This document shows, in pieces, positions 17,940 through 28,944 of a stretch of DNA of 64,000 nt. Origin of the DNA: Volutella citrinella (taxonomy: Eukaryota > Ascomycota > Sordariomycetes > Hypocreales > Nectriaceae); the NCBI GenBank assembly GCA_034401135.1, contig JAWZSP010000010.1, forward strand, positions 620,001 to 684,000, in the 5' to 3' direction. The position numbers and the translations under genes are program-made. A model generated the notes under the pieces. The model was not told the origin of the DNA and ran no database searches. It was given only the letters and a program-made list of their open reading frames with translations. Position 1 is the first letter of the stretch; each line of letters opens with the position of its first letter.

Positions 17940-18342
17940 TCTCGCCAATGCTAAGGCAGAGCGTCAAAAGTAGGAGACATTATATATTGTTAGAATATAT
18001 AACCAGTAAATCAAGGAAATAAGCCACTGATACAGCGACTGCACTTTTGGCCCCCTTGGCTAGTCTGATTATTAAGAGTCTTAGAGTCTAGCCCCTTGCA
18101 GCAGGCTGTAACAACAAAAGAAAAGAAGCTAGCTACTTAAAAGTTAAGTGTTTAAACCTTATAAAAGGAAACATAGGCTATAGTGGTAATTAGGCCTATG
18201 TTCTTATAACAAGTGGCCCCCTTTAGAAAGAGAGACAGCGCTGTCCCTAGCGCTTATAGAGGACCTTCTAGGGCCACAGCTGCTGTCAGAACATATAACT
18301 GGAAAGAATAAGGAATAAGCCACTTATCGCAGCGACCGCAAT
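17940..18342. repeat. Gene-free stretch with a pair of direct repeats
   Basis: About 55 bases at 17995-18050 recur diverged at 18292-18345 (ATATAAC...AATAAGCCACT...CAGCGACYGCA). The second copy abuts the LTR at 18343. The sequence between is TA-rich with short GC dyads near 18235-18290. It may be remains of the interior of a retrotransposon; no coding frame is seen. Confidence 0.4.
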
Positions 18343-18654
18343 TGTCAGAACCTGACGCTAATGCGCGGTGCCCGGACCTGCGGCGCAGCCGCTCGGGACG
18401 GAAGAACCCATGCCCCACCCACGTGACCACAGACCAATCAGAGCAGGAGCGACGAACAAAGGAGCGACAGCGCTCCCTGACACACTACGCTCCGCGAACA
18501 AAGGACAGGCAGTAGGCCACGTAACAAAGGATCAATTACTATATAGACCCATGAAGAGTGCACATCCAGCATGAGCAGCTCTTCAGCTATCAATACAACT
18601 TGGTTACCTCAATCACCGCTACCTAGCAACCTTTGACTATTACCAGACGTGACA
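18343..18654 (+). mobile_element. Solo LTR, retrotransposon family with TGTCAGAACC end
   Basis: Starts TGTCAGAACCTGACGCTAAT and ends TTACCAGACGTGACA (TG...CA termini). Inside are a CCAATCA box, an inverted repeat GGAGCGACAGCGCTCC, a TATATAG box and the conserved stretch CTTCAGCTATCAATACAACT. The minus-strand copy at 21321-21643 shares both ends, the CCAAT box and the CTTCAGCTATCAATACAACT stretch. No gag/pol lies next to it and I see no target-site duplication, so it is a solo LTR. Confidence 0.75.
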
Positions 18655-19066
18655 GCGACCCGTATCGGTCACTGCTCAGTAGTATCACCCTATCCGCTCT
18701 GCTAACATAAACCCCCAGTACTTTTGGTACAGGTTTACACAGTTAGGACCACTCCAATCGTCACAATCCTGAGACATTGCAAAGGATAGAGGAGGCCTGA
18801 TTTATCTCGAGACTAGTAAGGAACCAGCTTTACTTCCAAGCCGTGAATTTACTACTAACCCAAAAACAAAAGGTCACCAGCTAGGCAAGAAATTCGAGGA
18901 CGACTTCAGTCCGTCAACCAGCTATTACTTGTCTACTCCAGTCGGCTGTGGAAAAGGGGCTGGCCTCAGCTTAGAGAACGCGTCCTTGTTGCATTTCCCT
19001 TCACCCTCTCAACCCTTTTGCTTTTTCCTCCAAACCCTAGAGTCTCCTGCCCTCCTTGCCTTATCC
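18655..19066. other. Gene-free stretch
   Basis: No coding frame recognised. It may contain the first bases of a former retrotransposon interior just after the LTR. One degenerate telomere-like AACCCTA unit occurs near 19033. Confidence 0.35.
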
Positions 19067-19208
19067 TGATTGGCTACAGCACGAAATGGTAGTTTGGTAT
19101 TGGTAGTTTGGCCCCCCTGTTCGCGTCCCGGATCCACCCCGCGTCGCCCCTCGCATGCTCATTGGTCCCTGCCCGTAACCCTGAAATGGTAGTTTGCCGC
19201 AAACTGCC
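19067..19208. promoter_or_regulatory. TGATTGG box with GGTAGTTTG repeats and dyad
   Basis: TGATTGG (19067-19073) is followed by two direct copies of TGGTAGTTTGG (19087-19097, 19101-19111), an ATTGG, a GTAACCCT unit and GGTAGTTTGCCGCAAACTGCC (19188-19208), a palindrome with one mismatch per arm. The layout (CCAAT box, repeated half-sites, dyad, telomere-like unit) recalls the TLH-associated modules at 10.2 and 50.2 kb, but no TLH gene is adjacent. It lies just past the 3' end of the KP4-like gene. Confidence 0.45.
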
Positions 19209-19221
19209 GCCGGCCTCTCGG

Positions 19222-20277
19222 TTAGGTTGGCGGTACTAGTGGGATGCCAGTATGGGAAAGAGTCACTATAATTGTCGCAACCAAGGCGCTGGTCGCCTTG
19301 GCTCGGAGCTTAACTGTAGCGCCAGCCAGCCCTGCGTTCACCATTCTGGTCTGTATAGCCCCAAGTAGAGTTATTAAAATAGGCCGTGAAAACCCAACAC
19401 CATCTGGAAAGCTTCCATCCGGTCTGAGGGTAGAGAAGAAGCGAACATTAAAGATATAGTCCCCTGATGTGACAGTCTCCTGAGCAAAGTTTCGAGGAAT
19501 CTCAAGCCCTAACCCTTGGCAGAGTTGTGGGATGAGGGGTGTAAGCCAAGGAGCAGTGAGTGCACAGAGACCATCCTCTGGCGGTGTATCCCGCACTAGG
19601 GAAACCAAAAGCTCGTGACCAGTATGCGTAATAAGGGTATCAAACGCTTGTAAAGCAACCCCAAATCCAATATTTGCCCTCTTTTGGAGACTTTGAGTCG
19701 AGTGCTTAGATGTTGAATCGCGTCGGACTTCTATTGCGGGCGCCGGGGGACCTATTGGGGGCGGGGCAGGACAGGTAGCAGGATTTGTCGCCCTGGATTC
19801 GAACTTCGGGGCGTCGCAAACTACTTGATTGCAGTGGTCGGATGTGTCTGCAACATAGTTGACGGTCAGCATTCCCATTACCCTAACATCATTAGGGTTA
19901 GGGTTGTTCTGATTGTCTCCCCCGAACTCTTCGAGCAGGTTAACTGGAGCAGTGCCGCATGTTTTGACACCATGGTCGATAAGGCGTTTAAGAAGGGCCA
20001 CGACTTGATGCCCATATATAGGGAAGGGAGGTAGGTTCCCTTGTAAAAAGGCACAAAACGAATCGACACAGGCAATATGTCTTCCTCCCCAGTAGGGTTT
20101 CATAGGTTCGATAGTCTCAATCATCTTCTCGAACATGTTGGGGACAATATTTTTTCCACTGCAGTGAAAAGCATTGCCTCGGTCGTTGATGCCGGTTACC
20201 TCACGTTCCACTAGCTGCGAGACTGATGCAGCTGAGATAACACTGAGGAAGACGGATACAATAGCGAGGAGATGCAT
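19222..20277 (-). CDS. Secreted KP4-like protein with C-terminal extension
   Basis: 351 codons, one exon. Residues 1-18 are a signal peptide. Residues 28-155 resemble the KP4 killer-toxin-like fold: a GINDRG start, Cys pairs (C39, C70, C75, C107, C149, C154), an HGVKTCG segment and LTVNYV before the last Cys pair. KP4-like proteins are small secreted fungal proteins, some of which act on calcium channels of other fungi or plants; activity of this one is unknown. A proline-rich hinge (168-180) leads to a LQKR dibasic site at 197-200 and a further domain of about 150 residues that I do not recognise, with few cysteines. Kex2 cleavage would release the two halves. A TATATA box lies about 110 bases upstream. 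The gene seems intact and is longer than a lone KP4 domain. Confidence 0.65.
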   Translation of the reverse strand: MHLLAIVSVFLSVISAASVSQLVEREVTGINDRGNAFHCSGKNIVPNMFEKMIETIEPMKPYWGGRHIACVDSFCAFLQGNLPPFPIYGHQVVALLKRLIDHGVKTCGTAPVNLLEEFGGDNQNNPNPNDVRVMGMLTVNYVADTSDHCNQVVCDAPKFESRATNPATCPAPPPIGPPAPAIEVRRDSTSKHSTQSLQKRANIGFGVALQAFDTLITHTGHELLVSLVRDTPPEDGLCALTAPWLTPLIPQLCQGLGLEIPRNFAQETVTSGDYIFNVRFFSTLRPDGSFPDGVGFSRPILITLLGAIQTRMVNAGLAGATVKLRAKATSALVATIIVTLSHTGIPLVPPT

Positions 20278-21320
20278 TGCGTCGTATAGCAGCGGGACGT
20301 TGAAGAGGACGAGACCACGAGGCTTAGTAGATGAATAGAGAGAAAAGGCTTATTGATAGAGCTGAAGAGAAAAAGATCAAGTCAGGCCGCTCATTATATA
20401 GCTCCTGCTACAGCTTCGGTCGGGGATACTAACAGGAAAATAAATCTTTATATAGCAGCTACTTATGCGGGCGTATTTTTGTGACATTCCCGCAGGATCG
20501 GAGAGTGGGACAGGGCTCTAAGTTAAGCTTTTGCTTCCTAATCAACAGGGCGGGTGGATGAATCCTCCCTTAGTTAATATACTTTTGTATGCCCTACTAA
20601 ATATCATAGCCTGCAGGTTACACAACTAAATAAGATTATTTAATAGTAGAATTCCTATACAGTGCTATTACTTAGATATTAAGATGCCGATCTACCCTAG
20701 CTGTATATATAGTATATGAAACTAATTTACTATAGTTTTGAACAATATTTATGCAGTAGGTGAATTTCCCGGTTGGGCCTCTATTACTGACAGTGTCAAT
20801 GTCAAACACTATGCAGCGGCTCTTTCTCTGAGCCTTTCTGAGCGAGATATAGTTAGCACTTGAATGGGGCATATCAATTCGCTCACTAAAGACGCCCCGC
20901 TTCAGCAGTCATGATCCATATGTGGCCTGAGCACTGATTGCTAAATTAAATACCTCACCCGGAAAGCCAGGGCTATTACTACGGGTATTAAAGAGCGCAA
21001 TGTAGACGGAATATTTCGGCCGGTGCCTGGGGTAGTGCGCAATCCTTCTATGGCAGGATCGCCTGGGCACTATTCTTGTCTCCAAATCCCAATACTCCGT
21101 TAGCACTAATCCCATCCTTGGGCGCAGGGCTGTAGAATAAGCGTCGCCGAAGTCTCGGAGAAGATGACATCAGCGACGGGGCCGACGGTGAGGAAGTAGA
21201 AAAATGTGACGACCGGGCTGGTTCCAACTGTGTAAACAGCAGTAATCGTACTAGGGTTTATGTTAGTAATTATACCAGGGCGTAATGCTAAGCATTGATC
21301 GGTATATAAGATAAATGTAT
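20278..21320. other. Gene-free stretch, TA-rich
   Basis: Holds the promoter of the KP4-like gene, then TA-rich decayed DNA (about 20560-20760). Two short minus-strand frames at 20909-21115 and 21106-21342 may be remains of one gene truncated by the LTR at 21321, but I cannot identify them. Confidence 0.35.
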
Positions 21321-21643
21321 TATCACGTCTGGTAATGGGCAAGTAGATTGCGGTAACTAAGTTGTATTGATAGCTGAAGAGGCTGATCCTCTTTATTGTA
21401 CTATATAGGTTATATATATACTAAGCTGGTCACATCCTTCCTTTATCACCCCGTGGTAATAGTTATTACTGGTGACAATCTCCTTGTCACGGTGATTGTA
21501 ATAAATCCCCTCGTGACAAGCCCTATGATTGGTGGCCGTTCCTATGCCTAGTCCTACCTTCGGAACTTTTGTTTGATCCGGGCCCGTTCGTTCCGTGCAT
21601 GTGCGTTTTGTCCTGCACTGTGCATTGGCGCCAGGTTCTGACA
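21321..21643 (-). mobile_element. Solo LTR, same family as 18343-18654
   Basis: On the minus strand it runs TGTCAGAACCTGGCGCCAAT ... TTACCAGACGTGATA. It shares with the plus-strand copy both termini, the ACCAATCA box, TATA sequences and the CTTCAGCTATCAATACAACT stretch. Between CCAAT and TATA is an unrelated dyad set, GTGACAA-TCTCC-TTGTCAC (about 21460-21478) plus another CGTGACAAG. The final TGACA has become TGATA, a C-to-T change. It truncates the minus-strand membrane-protein gene beginning at 22122. Confidence 0.75.
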
Positions 21644-22122
21644 AAAAAGAACCAGACGATAAGAATGCCTGCCTCGGTATTAATAATTGCATTACTCTTA
21701 AGTATAATTCCTAAGAAGCCGACGAGCAGTATAAGGAAGGTGAGGATATATAGTCTAGCTACTAGTGTTCGCGGCATTTGCGACGTAAAAGGCCGGGCCC
21801 AGGTAGATATTAGGTGCGCGCGCTTGCAGAAAGTGAAAAAGGCCAAAGACATCCATAGGCGGCTCCGCATGTGGGAGGTAAAAAAATCGAATCTCTTAGG
21901 AAGAATGCATTCACGGAAGTTCCTTGTGCCCACCTTATCTGTTGGCAGAATGTCAGACCAACGATGGAAGATAATTAGATATGCCCGACCTCGCCAACGC
22001 CCGACGCCCTCCATCACGGACCCGATAATAACGAAGCCTAAGCCCAATGCGAGGGACTTCAGTCTGGCCTCGCGGCTGGCTCTAATTGCATCTTGCGCGA
22101 AGACCTCTATATGCCCTTTCAA
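21644..22122 (-). pseudogene. Multi-pass membrane protein gene, cut by LTR
   Basis: From ATG 22122 about 159 codons are native before the LTR takes over after FFF. Hydrophobic segments: ALGLGFVIIGSVMEGVG (about residues 26-42), LWMSLAFFTF (about 89-98), LYILTFLILLVGFLGIIL (about 125-142) and AGILIVWFFF (about 151-160). The family is not recognised. The frame continues for 40 more codons into the LTR, which is why it looks like a 199-residue protein. Confidence 0.5.
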
Positions 22123-22196
22123 TCACAGAAGCATTGCATAATATCCACTCGATGTTGTGAGTATGGAGACAATATAATCATTGTTCCTTGAGATCA

Positions 22197-23200
22197 TTAC
22201 GACTCAGCAATACTAGCACGGAGACAGTCTAAGCAAGTTGAAGCACTCTTGTACATGGGCATTAACTTTCCTTCCAATGTTTCATCAAAAGTAGGAGCTT
22301 CATGATGGTAGCCTCCGTAGGGGCTACGGTGGTACTTTTTTGCTGTATCTTTTGTTTTGACCGCTTTCATTGTGTGGGTGACATCCAGAATTGGCACTCT
22401 GATCATCATCAAAGGACCGTAGTCTTGTGTTAATTGACGATACTGCTCGCCGAAATGTTTACTCCAGCCGCACTCACAGCTGGAACTGGCCCATCCGTAA
22501 ATAAGATTGCTTAATTCGGCTCTCATTCGAGTTCTTCGCTCTGACATTTGATCTGGGCACGTTAGTGTTACATTTCAGTTGAGAAAATCCTCAGTTAGAT
22601 CGTACAAATGATTCTCCAAGGTATATGCCTACTGATGACTTGGTCATCCATGAGTGCTTCGAAGGTCTCATCATAGCGAGTTACCACATCGAGACTGCGA
22701 GCCATTACGGCGTCCTCATCGCGAAATAATAGGGCAGCAGTCATCAGGTATGCCATTTCAACCATGTTCTCGTCCCCTCTAGGTTGTAGCCACTGAGCAG
22801 AAACGAACCTGAGCGCAACGACCAAATCGTACTTGTCTGCTATAATTGCGACTTGAAGTACTTCGAGAGCATCCAAACTCTCTGGAACCATCGTGTTTTG
22901 GTGATGGAGAATATGGCAGACCAGGCGCATCGAGCTGGGGTTATCCTCTGGCTAGGGGATATCCTGGGGCCGAGATGGAGACCTGCTTCTGTTTCCAGTC
23001 CATCTGGGGCTTAGCATAGCTTTGAAGACATCGGAGGCGCAGCTCAGGCACTGGGAATAAGCCACGATATGCATCTCCTCGGGGCCAACTCGAAGGACAA
23101 TATCACCTTCGATGGAGAATTCCACAGGCGGGTTCCCCTGACCTTTTCCTATACTGTTCATTCTCAGATTCTTACTGATACTTGGGGCGACAAACTGCAT
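22197..23200 (-). pseudogene. BTB/POZ-domain protein with one in-frame TAG
   Basis: Exon 1 23200-22606, exon 2 22552-22197, intron 22553-22605 (donor GTACGA, branch ACTAAC, acceptor CAG). The start is the ATG at 23200 (another at 23161); the frame upstream has only GTG. BTB features: GDIVLRVGPEEMHIVAYSQC, CASDVFKAMLSPRW, then VCHILHH and LEVLQVAIIADKYDLVVALRF. BTB domains mediate dimerisation and cullin-3 ligase recruitment. The C-terminal exon with a CECGW motif is typical of a fungal-specific subgroup. The frame is broken once, by TAG at 22952-22954 in DIP*PEDNPSS, at the usual loop between the two halves; CAG-to-TAG by RIP is the simplest explanation. Otherwise complete at 316 codons. Confidence 0.65.
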
Positions 23201-23239
23201 TGAATGACATGACACAGTTGGAGCTATTGCAGTATGCAC

Positions 23240-24069
23240 GCCAATGGTATATATATGCAGGCAATATGACTGGGTGTGACACCACTCTTGCGATGCAAAG
23301 CGAAGCTAATGTCGATTGAGTTCTCGGTTAATAGAGCCCCTTCGCGGACTTAGCTTGATCCGGGTTTTCTATACTTCCCCATCAAGACTTGCCCGCTTTC
23401 AGTTATGCTGAGAAGGTTTAATTGAGTGGTCAAATGTGTCACGCATTCGCCGATGGTCCACGAAGTATCTGGAGGGAGCGGTCAGAATAGCGGCCTATGT
23501 TGGGCTGCTTCACCGGCGCACACTGGGACACCATCGGGCACCAGAATGCATTGCGCATATCCCTCGCCCTCAAACTGGCAATATCGCTCTTCGATTTATA
23601 TACTGCTAGGCTCCACATAATGAAGTAGGCAGCAACAAGATGCTGCATTGTCACGGGCAGACGTACGGCATAGAGGACCCTCATCTGTCTGGCATTTAGT
23701 TCATTCAGCCGTGCTGCCACCCAATGCGTCCAAATTGTAGCCATCTGACCGATAGCCAGTGGATACTACCCTGGACGCCACAGATATCATGGACTCGGAC
23801 CGCCGCCTTTTGAGGTCCTGCAGCAGGCCGGCCTTTCCCCCCTAGCCGAACCCGGACTCAGCCGCAGCCACAGACCCGCAGGCCAGGCATGCTGATTGAA
23901 GCAAAAAGTGAGGCGAGCCAGCTGCTTTACAACCGGCCAACTTTGTGAAAGCAAAATCTTGTCCAGGGCCTATTTCTCACACCACCACCCCGGGTGCGCT
24001 ACCTGGGTCCAAAACCCTAAGCCAATAAGACTCTGTAGATAAATGCCTCATATTTTTCTTATGTGACGC
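23240..24069. other. Region without a convincing gene
   Basis: A minus-strand frame at 23439-23744 (101 codons) has an ATG but no recognisable domain and is probably fortuitous. The remainder (23750-24070) holds no coding. A single ACCCTAAG unit near 24010 is telomere-like only by chance length. Confidence 0.3.
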
Positions 24070-24165
24070 TGTAGGCTGTAACCTGGCCGATATGCAGCCT
24101 ATAGGAGCGGGGTTCCACACCGACTTTTGTCGGTCTCCTCCCAAAGGAGATGGCCACCGGACACC
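24070..24165. other. Cluster of three potential hairpins
   Basis: In about 95 bases: TAGGCTG...CAGCCTA (16-base loop), ACCGAC-TTTT-GTCGGT, and CTCCT-CCCA-AAGGAG. The stems are GC-rich and tightly consecutive. Such a run could be a transposon terminus, an RNA structure or a protein-binding array. No gene starts here. Confidence 0.4.
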
Positions 24166-24772
24166 ATTTTGTCAAGTTGCAGTTACGACACGACCTCGCG
24201 CCAAAGATTCATCGCCGCAATGTTAGGCCAAAGAGCTCGCCTGTTGGCTATATAAGATTCTATCGCCTCCAAGTTTGACATAAAGTAGAGCACCGAGATC
24301 ATACCAAGCTCAATCACGTGTCGCTCACAAAGTACGTCAGCACTATATTTACCCCGCACCTTCTTATCTTCCAAATGGTTTGCGGATGCGAGCGAAGGCA
24401 TACCAGGCAGGTGTGGCAAACCTGCACTGCCACTCCAAAACATGTTGTGGTCGGAAGATCAGAAGTCGATTGCGTATGGCGTTATGATGACGGATAGCGG
24501 ACAGGTTGTTCTTTGTCAGAACCCAACATGGTAAAGCTATACGGGGTTGGTTAGCGATTGTTAGAAACGATGGAGAGCGACCGTAAGGGCAAGATAGATA
24601 GATCTCAAGGCGGTGAGGTGCGGCATTACTACCGCCATTAAGTCATCAACCATAAATCAAATTTGAGCTGGCTAGGGCTCTGATGCGCGTTATTAGATGA
24701 GCGGACAAAGATTTGACGAATGAACACACATTCAGCAGTAGGGGCACCGAGAACCCGGCACTCGCACCATTG

Positions 24773-25612
24773 ATGTGGCCAAGTACACATCCTGGTATCC
24801 TTCACACAATTTTCTTTTTTCCTCGTCGACAGTACCATCCTCCGGGGGTCAAAAAAGTCATTGCCACCGGAGGCAGTGCCTTCATTGGCGAAGTAGATGC
24901 CTCGACCATCATGAAATACCCCCTCGACCCGAACGGAGATATGTCCCGCATGGAGGCTGAAAAAAACATTCTGCAGATTATTGGGTCGCACAAGAACATC
25001 ATCGAGTATAAGGGCTTCTCTGATGATGGCATTTACTTGGAGAGAGCTGTAAACAACAGTGTTGCCTATTATTTACTCGCTTCCAAAAACCCACTGCCCT
25101 CTTACAAGCAGCGGCTGGCCTGGTGCCGAGAGGCCGCCGAGGCCGTTGCATGGATCCATGACCGGAATGTCCTCCGCTGCGATATTCAGCCTGGGAATCT
25201 TCTCCTTGATAAAGACCTTCATATCAAGCTCTCCGATTTCCAAGGGAGACACCTTTCGGCGACCGGCCAGGTGCTCGTCGATGGCTGGAGCAGCGAGGCT
25301 TGCCGATTCTCCTGCCCACGAGTTGACCCATTTCACTCCGACGTGAAAACGGATCTCTTCGCGCTAGGGTGTACATTTTACTTCATTGGCACAGGTCATG
25401 CTGTCTTCCCTGATATTGTTGATGGTGAAGAAGGATATCACGATGCGGTGGAGCAGAGGTTCAAAAGCCAGTTGTTTCCCGAGGACAAACACGTCTGTAG
25501 TGATGTTACAATGAAGTGTTGGAAGGAGCAATATAACTCTGCTCACGAGGTGGTTCGGGATCTTAAGGTTCTTGAAGCGGCCTGGCTCGACGAAGATGAA
25601 GCTTCAATTTGA
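24773..25612 (+). CDS. Protein kinase-like protein, atypical DFG
   Basis: 279 residues from ATG 24773; upstream in-frame codons offer only TTG. Glycine-loop-like VIATGGSAFIGEV with the ATP-site Lys in IMKYP, helix-C Glu in RMEAEKNIL, catalytic loop LRCDIQPGNLLLD (RCD instead of HRD, Asp and Asn kept), and SDFQG in place of DFG with the metal Asp kept. The C-lobe holds DLFALGCTFYFIGTG and MKCW. A fungal family with the same LSDFQG motif is common in ascomycete genomes, so this is a family trait rather than decay. It might be a soluble Ser/Thr kinase or a pseudokinase; substrates are unknown. Gene intact. Confidence 0.7.
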   Translation: MWPSTHPGILHTIFFFPRRQYHPPGVKKVIATGGSAFIGEVDASTIMKYPLDPNGDMSRMEAEKNILQIIGSHKNIIEYKGFSDDGIYLERAVNNSVAYYLLASKNPLPSYKQRLAWCREAAEAVAWIHDRNVLRCDIQPGNLLLDKDLHIKLSDFQGRHLSATGQVLVDGWSSEACRFSCPRVDPFHSDVKTDLFALGCTFYFIGTGHAVFPDIVDGEEGYHDAVEQRFKSQLFPEDKHVCSDVTMKCWKEQYNSAHEVVRDLKVLEAAWLDEDEASI

Positions 25613-26303
25613 TATGATTCTCGAACGTCTCCTGGATCGGTCCCACGATCGCAACATATGAGTTCGTAGCAATCTTGTTATTGCGCTGAGGCATGTGGCC
25701 AGGTCCTTGTTCGCGATGCAACCACTGATATCAGCAAGGCTGTGGTACTCATGCGATATATCTGCGATGCTCCCAAAATTGCAGGAGAGCAGCAGAGGTT
25801 ATGCACTGGCAACTTGGCGAAACTGATGCGGCCCGGGCCAGACAAGATACAGCCTTTGCAACCATCAAGCTCGTTCGCAACGCGTAACGACTAGCCACCC
25901 CCGCTGGCAGCATCCTGGCAACCTGGGCCTGTCGCTTCACGGGAGGGGAGGCGAGGCATTGACCATAATATTTAGAGCTTCTATGTCCGATGTCTTTTGT
26001 CCCTTTCGCCACTCAAAAGTCGCTCCATATAACTATTGATTTCTGGAAGGCCCTGGTAGTGATATAGTTTTCCAAGCTTGATAGCGCGATCAATGATAGA
26101 TTGAACACCTGTTATATTAGAAAAAGGAAATCTGTAGGTGTGGCGTCGCTTACAGGTAGTAATGAAAGTTGTTCAAGTATGGGTCATTGTCCGGACGTGT
26201 TTGCCTATTCGCACCAGCACTCCCGAAATCCATACCCGCTGAGCGGTGACCGATGTAGCGGAGACTCCCGCTTGTGCCTCCCTTGATCTCCTTCTTCCAA
26301 CCT
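25613..26303. other. Gene-free stretch
   Basis: Intergenic between convergent kinase genes. Fragmentary frames on both strands around 25640-25990 have no recognisable domain. No repeats seen. Confidence 0.4.
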
Positions 26304-28810
26304 TCACTCCTCCTCTGACTGCATTTCCTGTTGCGCAGTGCGCAGTATGTCCATCATGGAATCGTACAATGAACCGTCCTCCACTTTCCAGCGCTTGCCA
26401 TTGGGAAATACCACTTGCCTCAACTTCGTCATCCAAGGAATTATGGGCTTGTAGTATTCGGTAAAATACTCCGTCACAGTAGAGAGGAACATACCGTCGT
26501 CAGCAATCGCCCCAGTCTTACGTTCCGCTAGCTGATCCATGTCGGCGTAGTTCCATGAGTCATAACGTGGGACAACGTGTCCTCTGCCTGGACCTTGATA
26601 ATGGATGCATATCCAGAACAGGACCCAAAAGAACGACTCCAGGTCATGCATGAAGGAATGCTGCTCTCCCAGAAGCACGCCGATGGCCATAAATGCTCGT
26701 GTGCCCGTCTTGCCCCTGGCCCCAGAAGCCTGTTCTCGGGATTCCTTGATGCTGAGGTCCAGGTCGATCAAGAACTCGGACCAGGAGGGGTTGTCGCTGT
26801 CCTCGTTTATTATCATATTGTTGATGGAAATGTCTCGGTGGATGATTCCAGCTTCGTGGCGCAAAGAACGGTGCGCTTCAATGCAGCCGGCGAATGCGCG
26901 GAAGAGGGCCGCTGGGGAGCTTGCTTCGTAGATTGGCTTTCCGTGATCTCTCACTACAACGCGTCGTCGTTCTCTATTCGGGTCGTCCTTGTCGCTGGGC
27001 TTCCTGGCGGATTGTGAGGAGGAGTAACGCTTGTGCGGTGGCAGCGGAGCCCCAGTCTGGCTGGATGACCGCTTCTGGCTCATTGAACCATCACCTGTGC
27101 GAGAAGTGTTGTGTGCGCCTAGTGATGACGCGCAATCACCACGGCTATTGTCCGCAGTCGTGATATCTAGACCCTTTCGCACATTGCCTAGAACATCATC
27201 GTCTGCGCCGAAAACTTGGACAGTCTCGTGGTGGTAGTATCGGGCGACATTCACAACACCCTTGTCCGTGGTCTCGCGTAGTAACTCGCCTTCCTAGGGG
27301 CGATCCGTGTATTGCCAGGAGTCCTTGATGATCAGAGGTTGCTGGGGATGGCCCTCGCGATGTGCCTTCCAGCACGTTGTAGCCCTGCCTGCTACGCACG
27401 GAGCTCGCCGTACCACTTGATCAATGATGAGGCGCTCCGCTTGTCCGTTTCGGTTGATCTCAATACATCGCTGACCATCGAGGGGAAGTATCGTCGGGTC
27501 AAAGCCAAGCTCTTCCTTGGTCATCCAAAGAAACCCAATAATCGTAGCGACAAACTGCAACGGGTCTTTGTTGATGTCAAATCTTTCAGATGCAATCCCT
27601 CCAAGGCGGTCAAACTCCCATATCCTCATGAGAGAGCCACAGAGAGTAAAACCTAGAACATAGCGCCGTGCGTCCTGGGCAGCAAGGACTTCCCTTGCGT
27701 ACCGTCCCAAGTCGAGCCATGCTTTCGAAGTAATATCAGCAGCTGGGTTGCTCTTAAGCTCGCCCGGCACCAGTATGTGCTTCCAGTGGCATGTCTGTCC
27801 AGCATGCTGCCCCTCGATAAGGCCCACGTCTGTCTTCCGATCTGCTGTGGAGCCTTGGATCGGTTGGTTAGGTTGAACGAGGGGCCGCCGTCTTTGCGCC
27901 GCCGGTATCGGCCTATAGCTTTCCGCCAAATTAGCCAGATGTTCGATTGTCTCTCCTAGCCAGCTCAAGACTCCGTTTTGGTTCGCATCTGTTGGCCACC
28001 CAACCCATCCGTCGTCGCTATAGACCCTGTCTTTTCCTTCCTTGCATTCGTCCAAGACTGCCCGAGATGCTCTTTCAAGGCCCGCCACGGGTCCAAAGAA
28101 CTGTTGGTGGAAGTTCTGAACGCCGACATGGAGAGAACTGAGTTCCTGCTTAAGGACCTTATCCACATATTGGCGGTGTTCGGAGGAGTTGGCAAAGCCA
28201 CTGGTATTTTGAAGCCAGGGGGTTTGTGACAAGGCAGAGGCAACGGATCGCGGAGGGGTCGGTTCGGTGGCGGCGTCGTAGGCTCGAAGCCATATGAGCG
28301 CGTCCGCAGAGCTATCATCGACGGCGACTTTCAACAGGGGAATGATGCGGTCGAAGTCGAAGAGATCGTCGGAAGTGACAGCGGAGGTGAGCTTCGAAAG
28401 ATCGGTGATGAAACCCTTGCCTCGTCCACGTGGAGGAAGTAGTTGACAGACATCGAGACCTTGGAGCGCCAAAAGAAGACTGATGGACGTATTCCAGAGA
28501 GCTATTATGTTAGGTTATCGTTAGGCATGGCTACGGGTACCAGGTTAGAACGAGGGATTAGGACTGTACCCTTTTCGCTGAGATGATCGACCGAGTCCGG
28601 CGCGGGAGAAAGGTCGTTGCTTTCGCAGGTTGCAGTGAACTTGGCCCGGAACGCATCGAGACCTTTCCCGATGGGATGTTCCTCGATAATTCTCGACCGG
28701 GCTTCGTCCATTCCAGCGACGAGCCCGACGGGGGCTGTCTTTCTTGTCTTCTGGCTCGTTCGGCGCTGTCGTGGGGTTTCGTTGGAGAGAGCTTCGTGTC
28801 GGTTGAACAT
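26304..28810 (-). pseudogene. FunK1 fungal-type protein kinase with one in-frame TAG
   Basis: Exon 1 28810-28570, intron 28502-28569 (donor GTACAG, branch CTAAC, acceptor TAG), exon 2 28501-26304; 812 codons. FunK1 (PF17667) marks: WKHILVPGELKSNP, GRYAREVLAAQDARRYVLGF, ERFDINKDPLQFV, KDSWQY, NVARYYHHETV, catalytic loop IIHRDISINNMII, metal-binding IDLDLS, GTRAFMAIGVL and HDLESFFWVLFWIC. All catalytic residues are present. A single TAG at 27294-27296 (TDRP*EGELL) splits the frame between the two lobes; CAG-to-TAG is the simplest cause. FunK1 kinases are expanded in filamentous fungi, often in variable regions, with unknown substrates. Without readthrough the catalytic lobe is lost. Confidence 0.8.
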
Positions 28811-28944
28811 TCTCGCGGAGAGAGGCGCTGAGTCAGTTATGTCACGTGATATCTCGATTTGGGCCACATCGGGCTTTGCACTAAGCTTGATTTGGTCAAG
28901 CCACACACTTTAGTATGCCTCACCGAAGAAGAGATTTGGCTACC

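Noticed and set aside
18343..18372. TGTCAGAACCTGACGC motif as the terminus of the TLH or a Helitron element
   Set aside because: It is linked to a TG...CA-bounded unit of about 310 bp with CCAAT and TATA boxes repeated at 21321-21643, which fits an LTR; no TLH copy has it.
23439..23744. Minus-strand 101-codon frame as a gene
   Set aside because: Has an ATG but no recognisable domain, and the region around it shows no promoter or splice structure.
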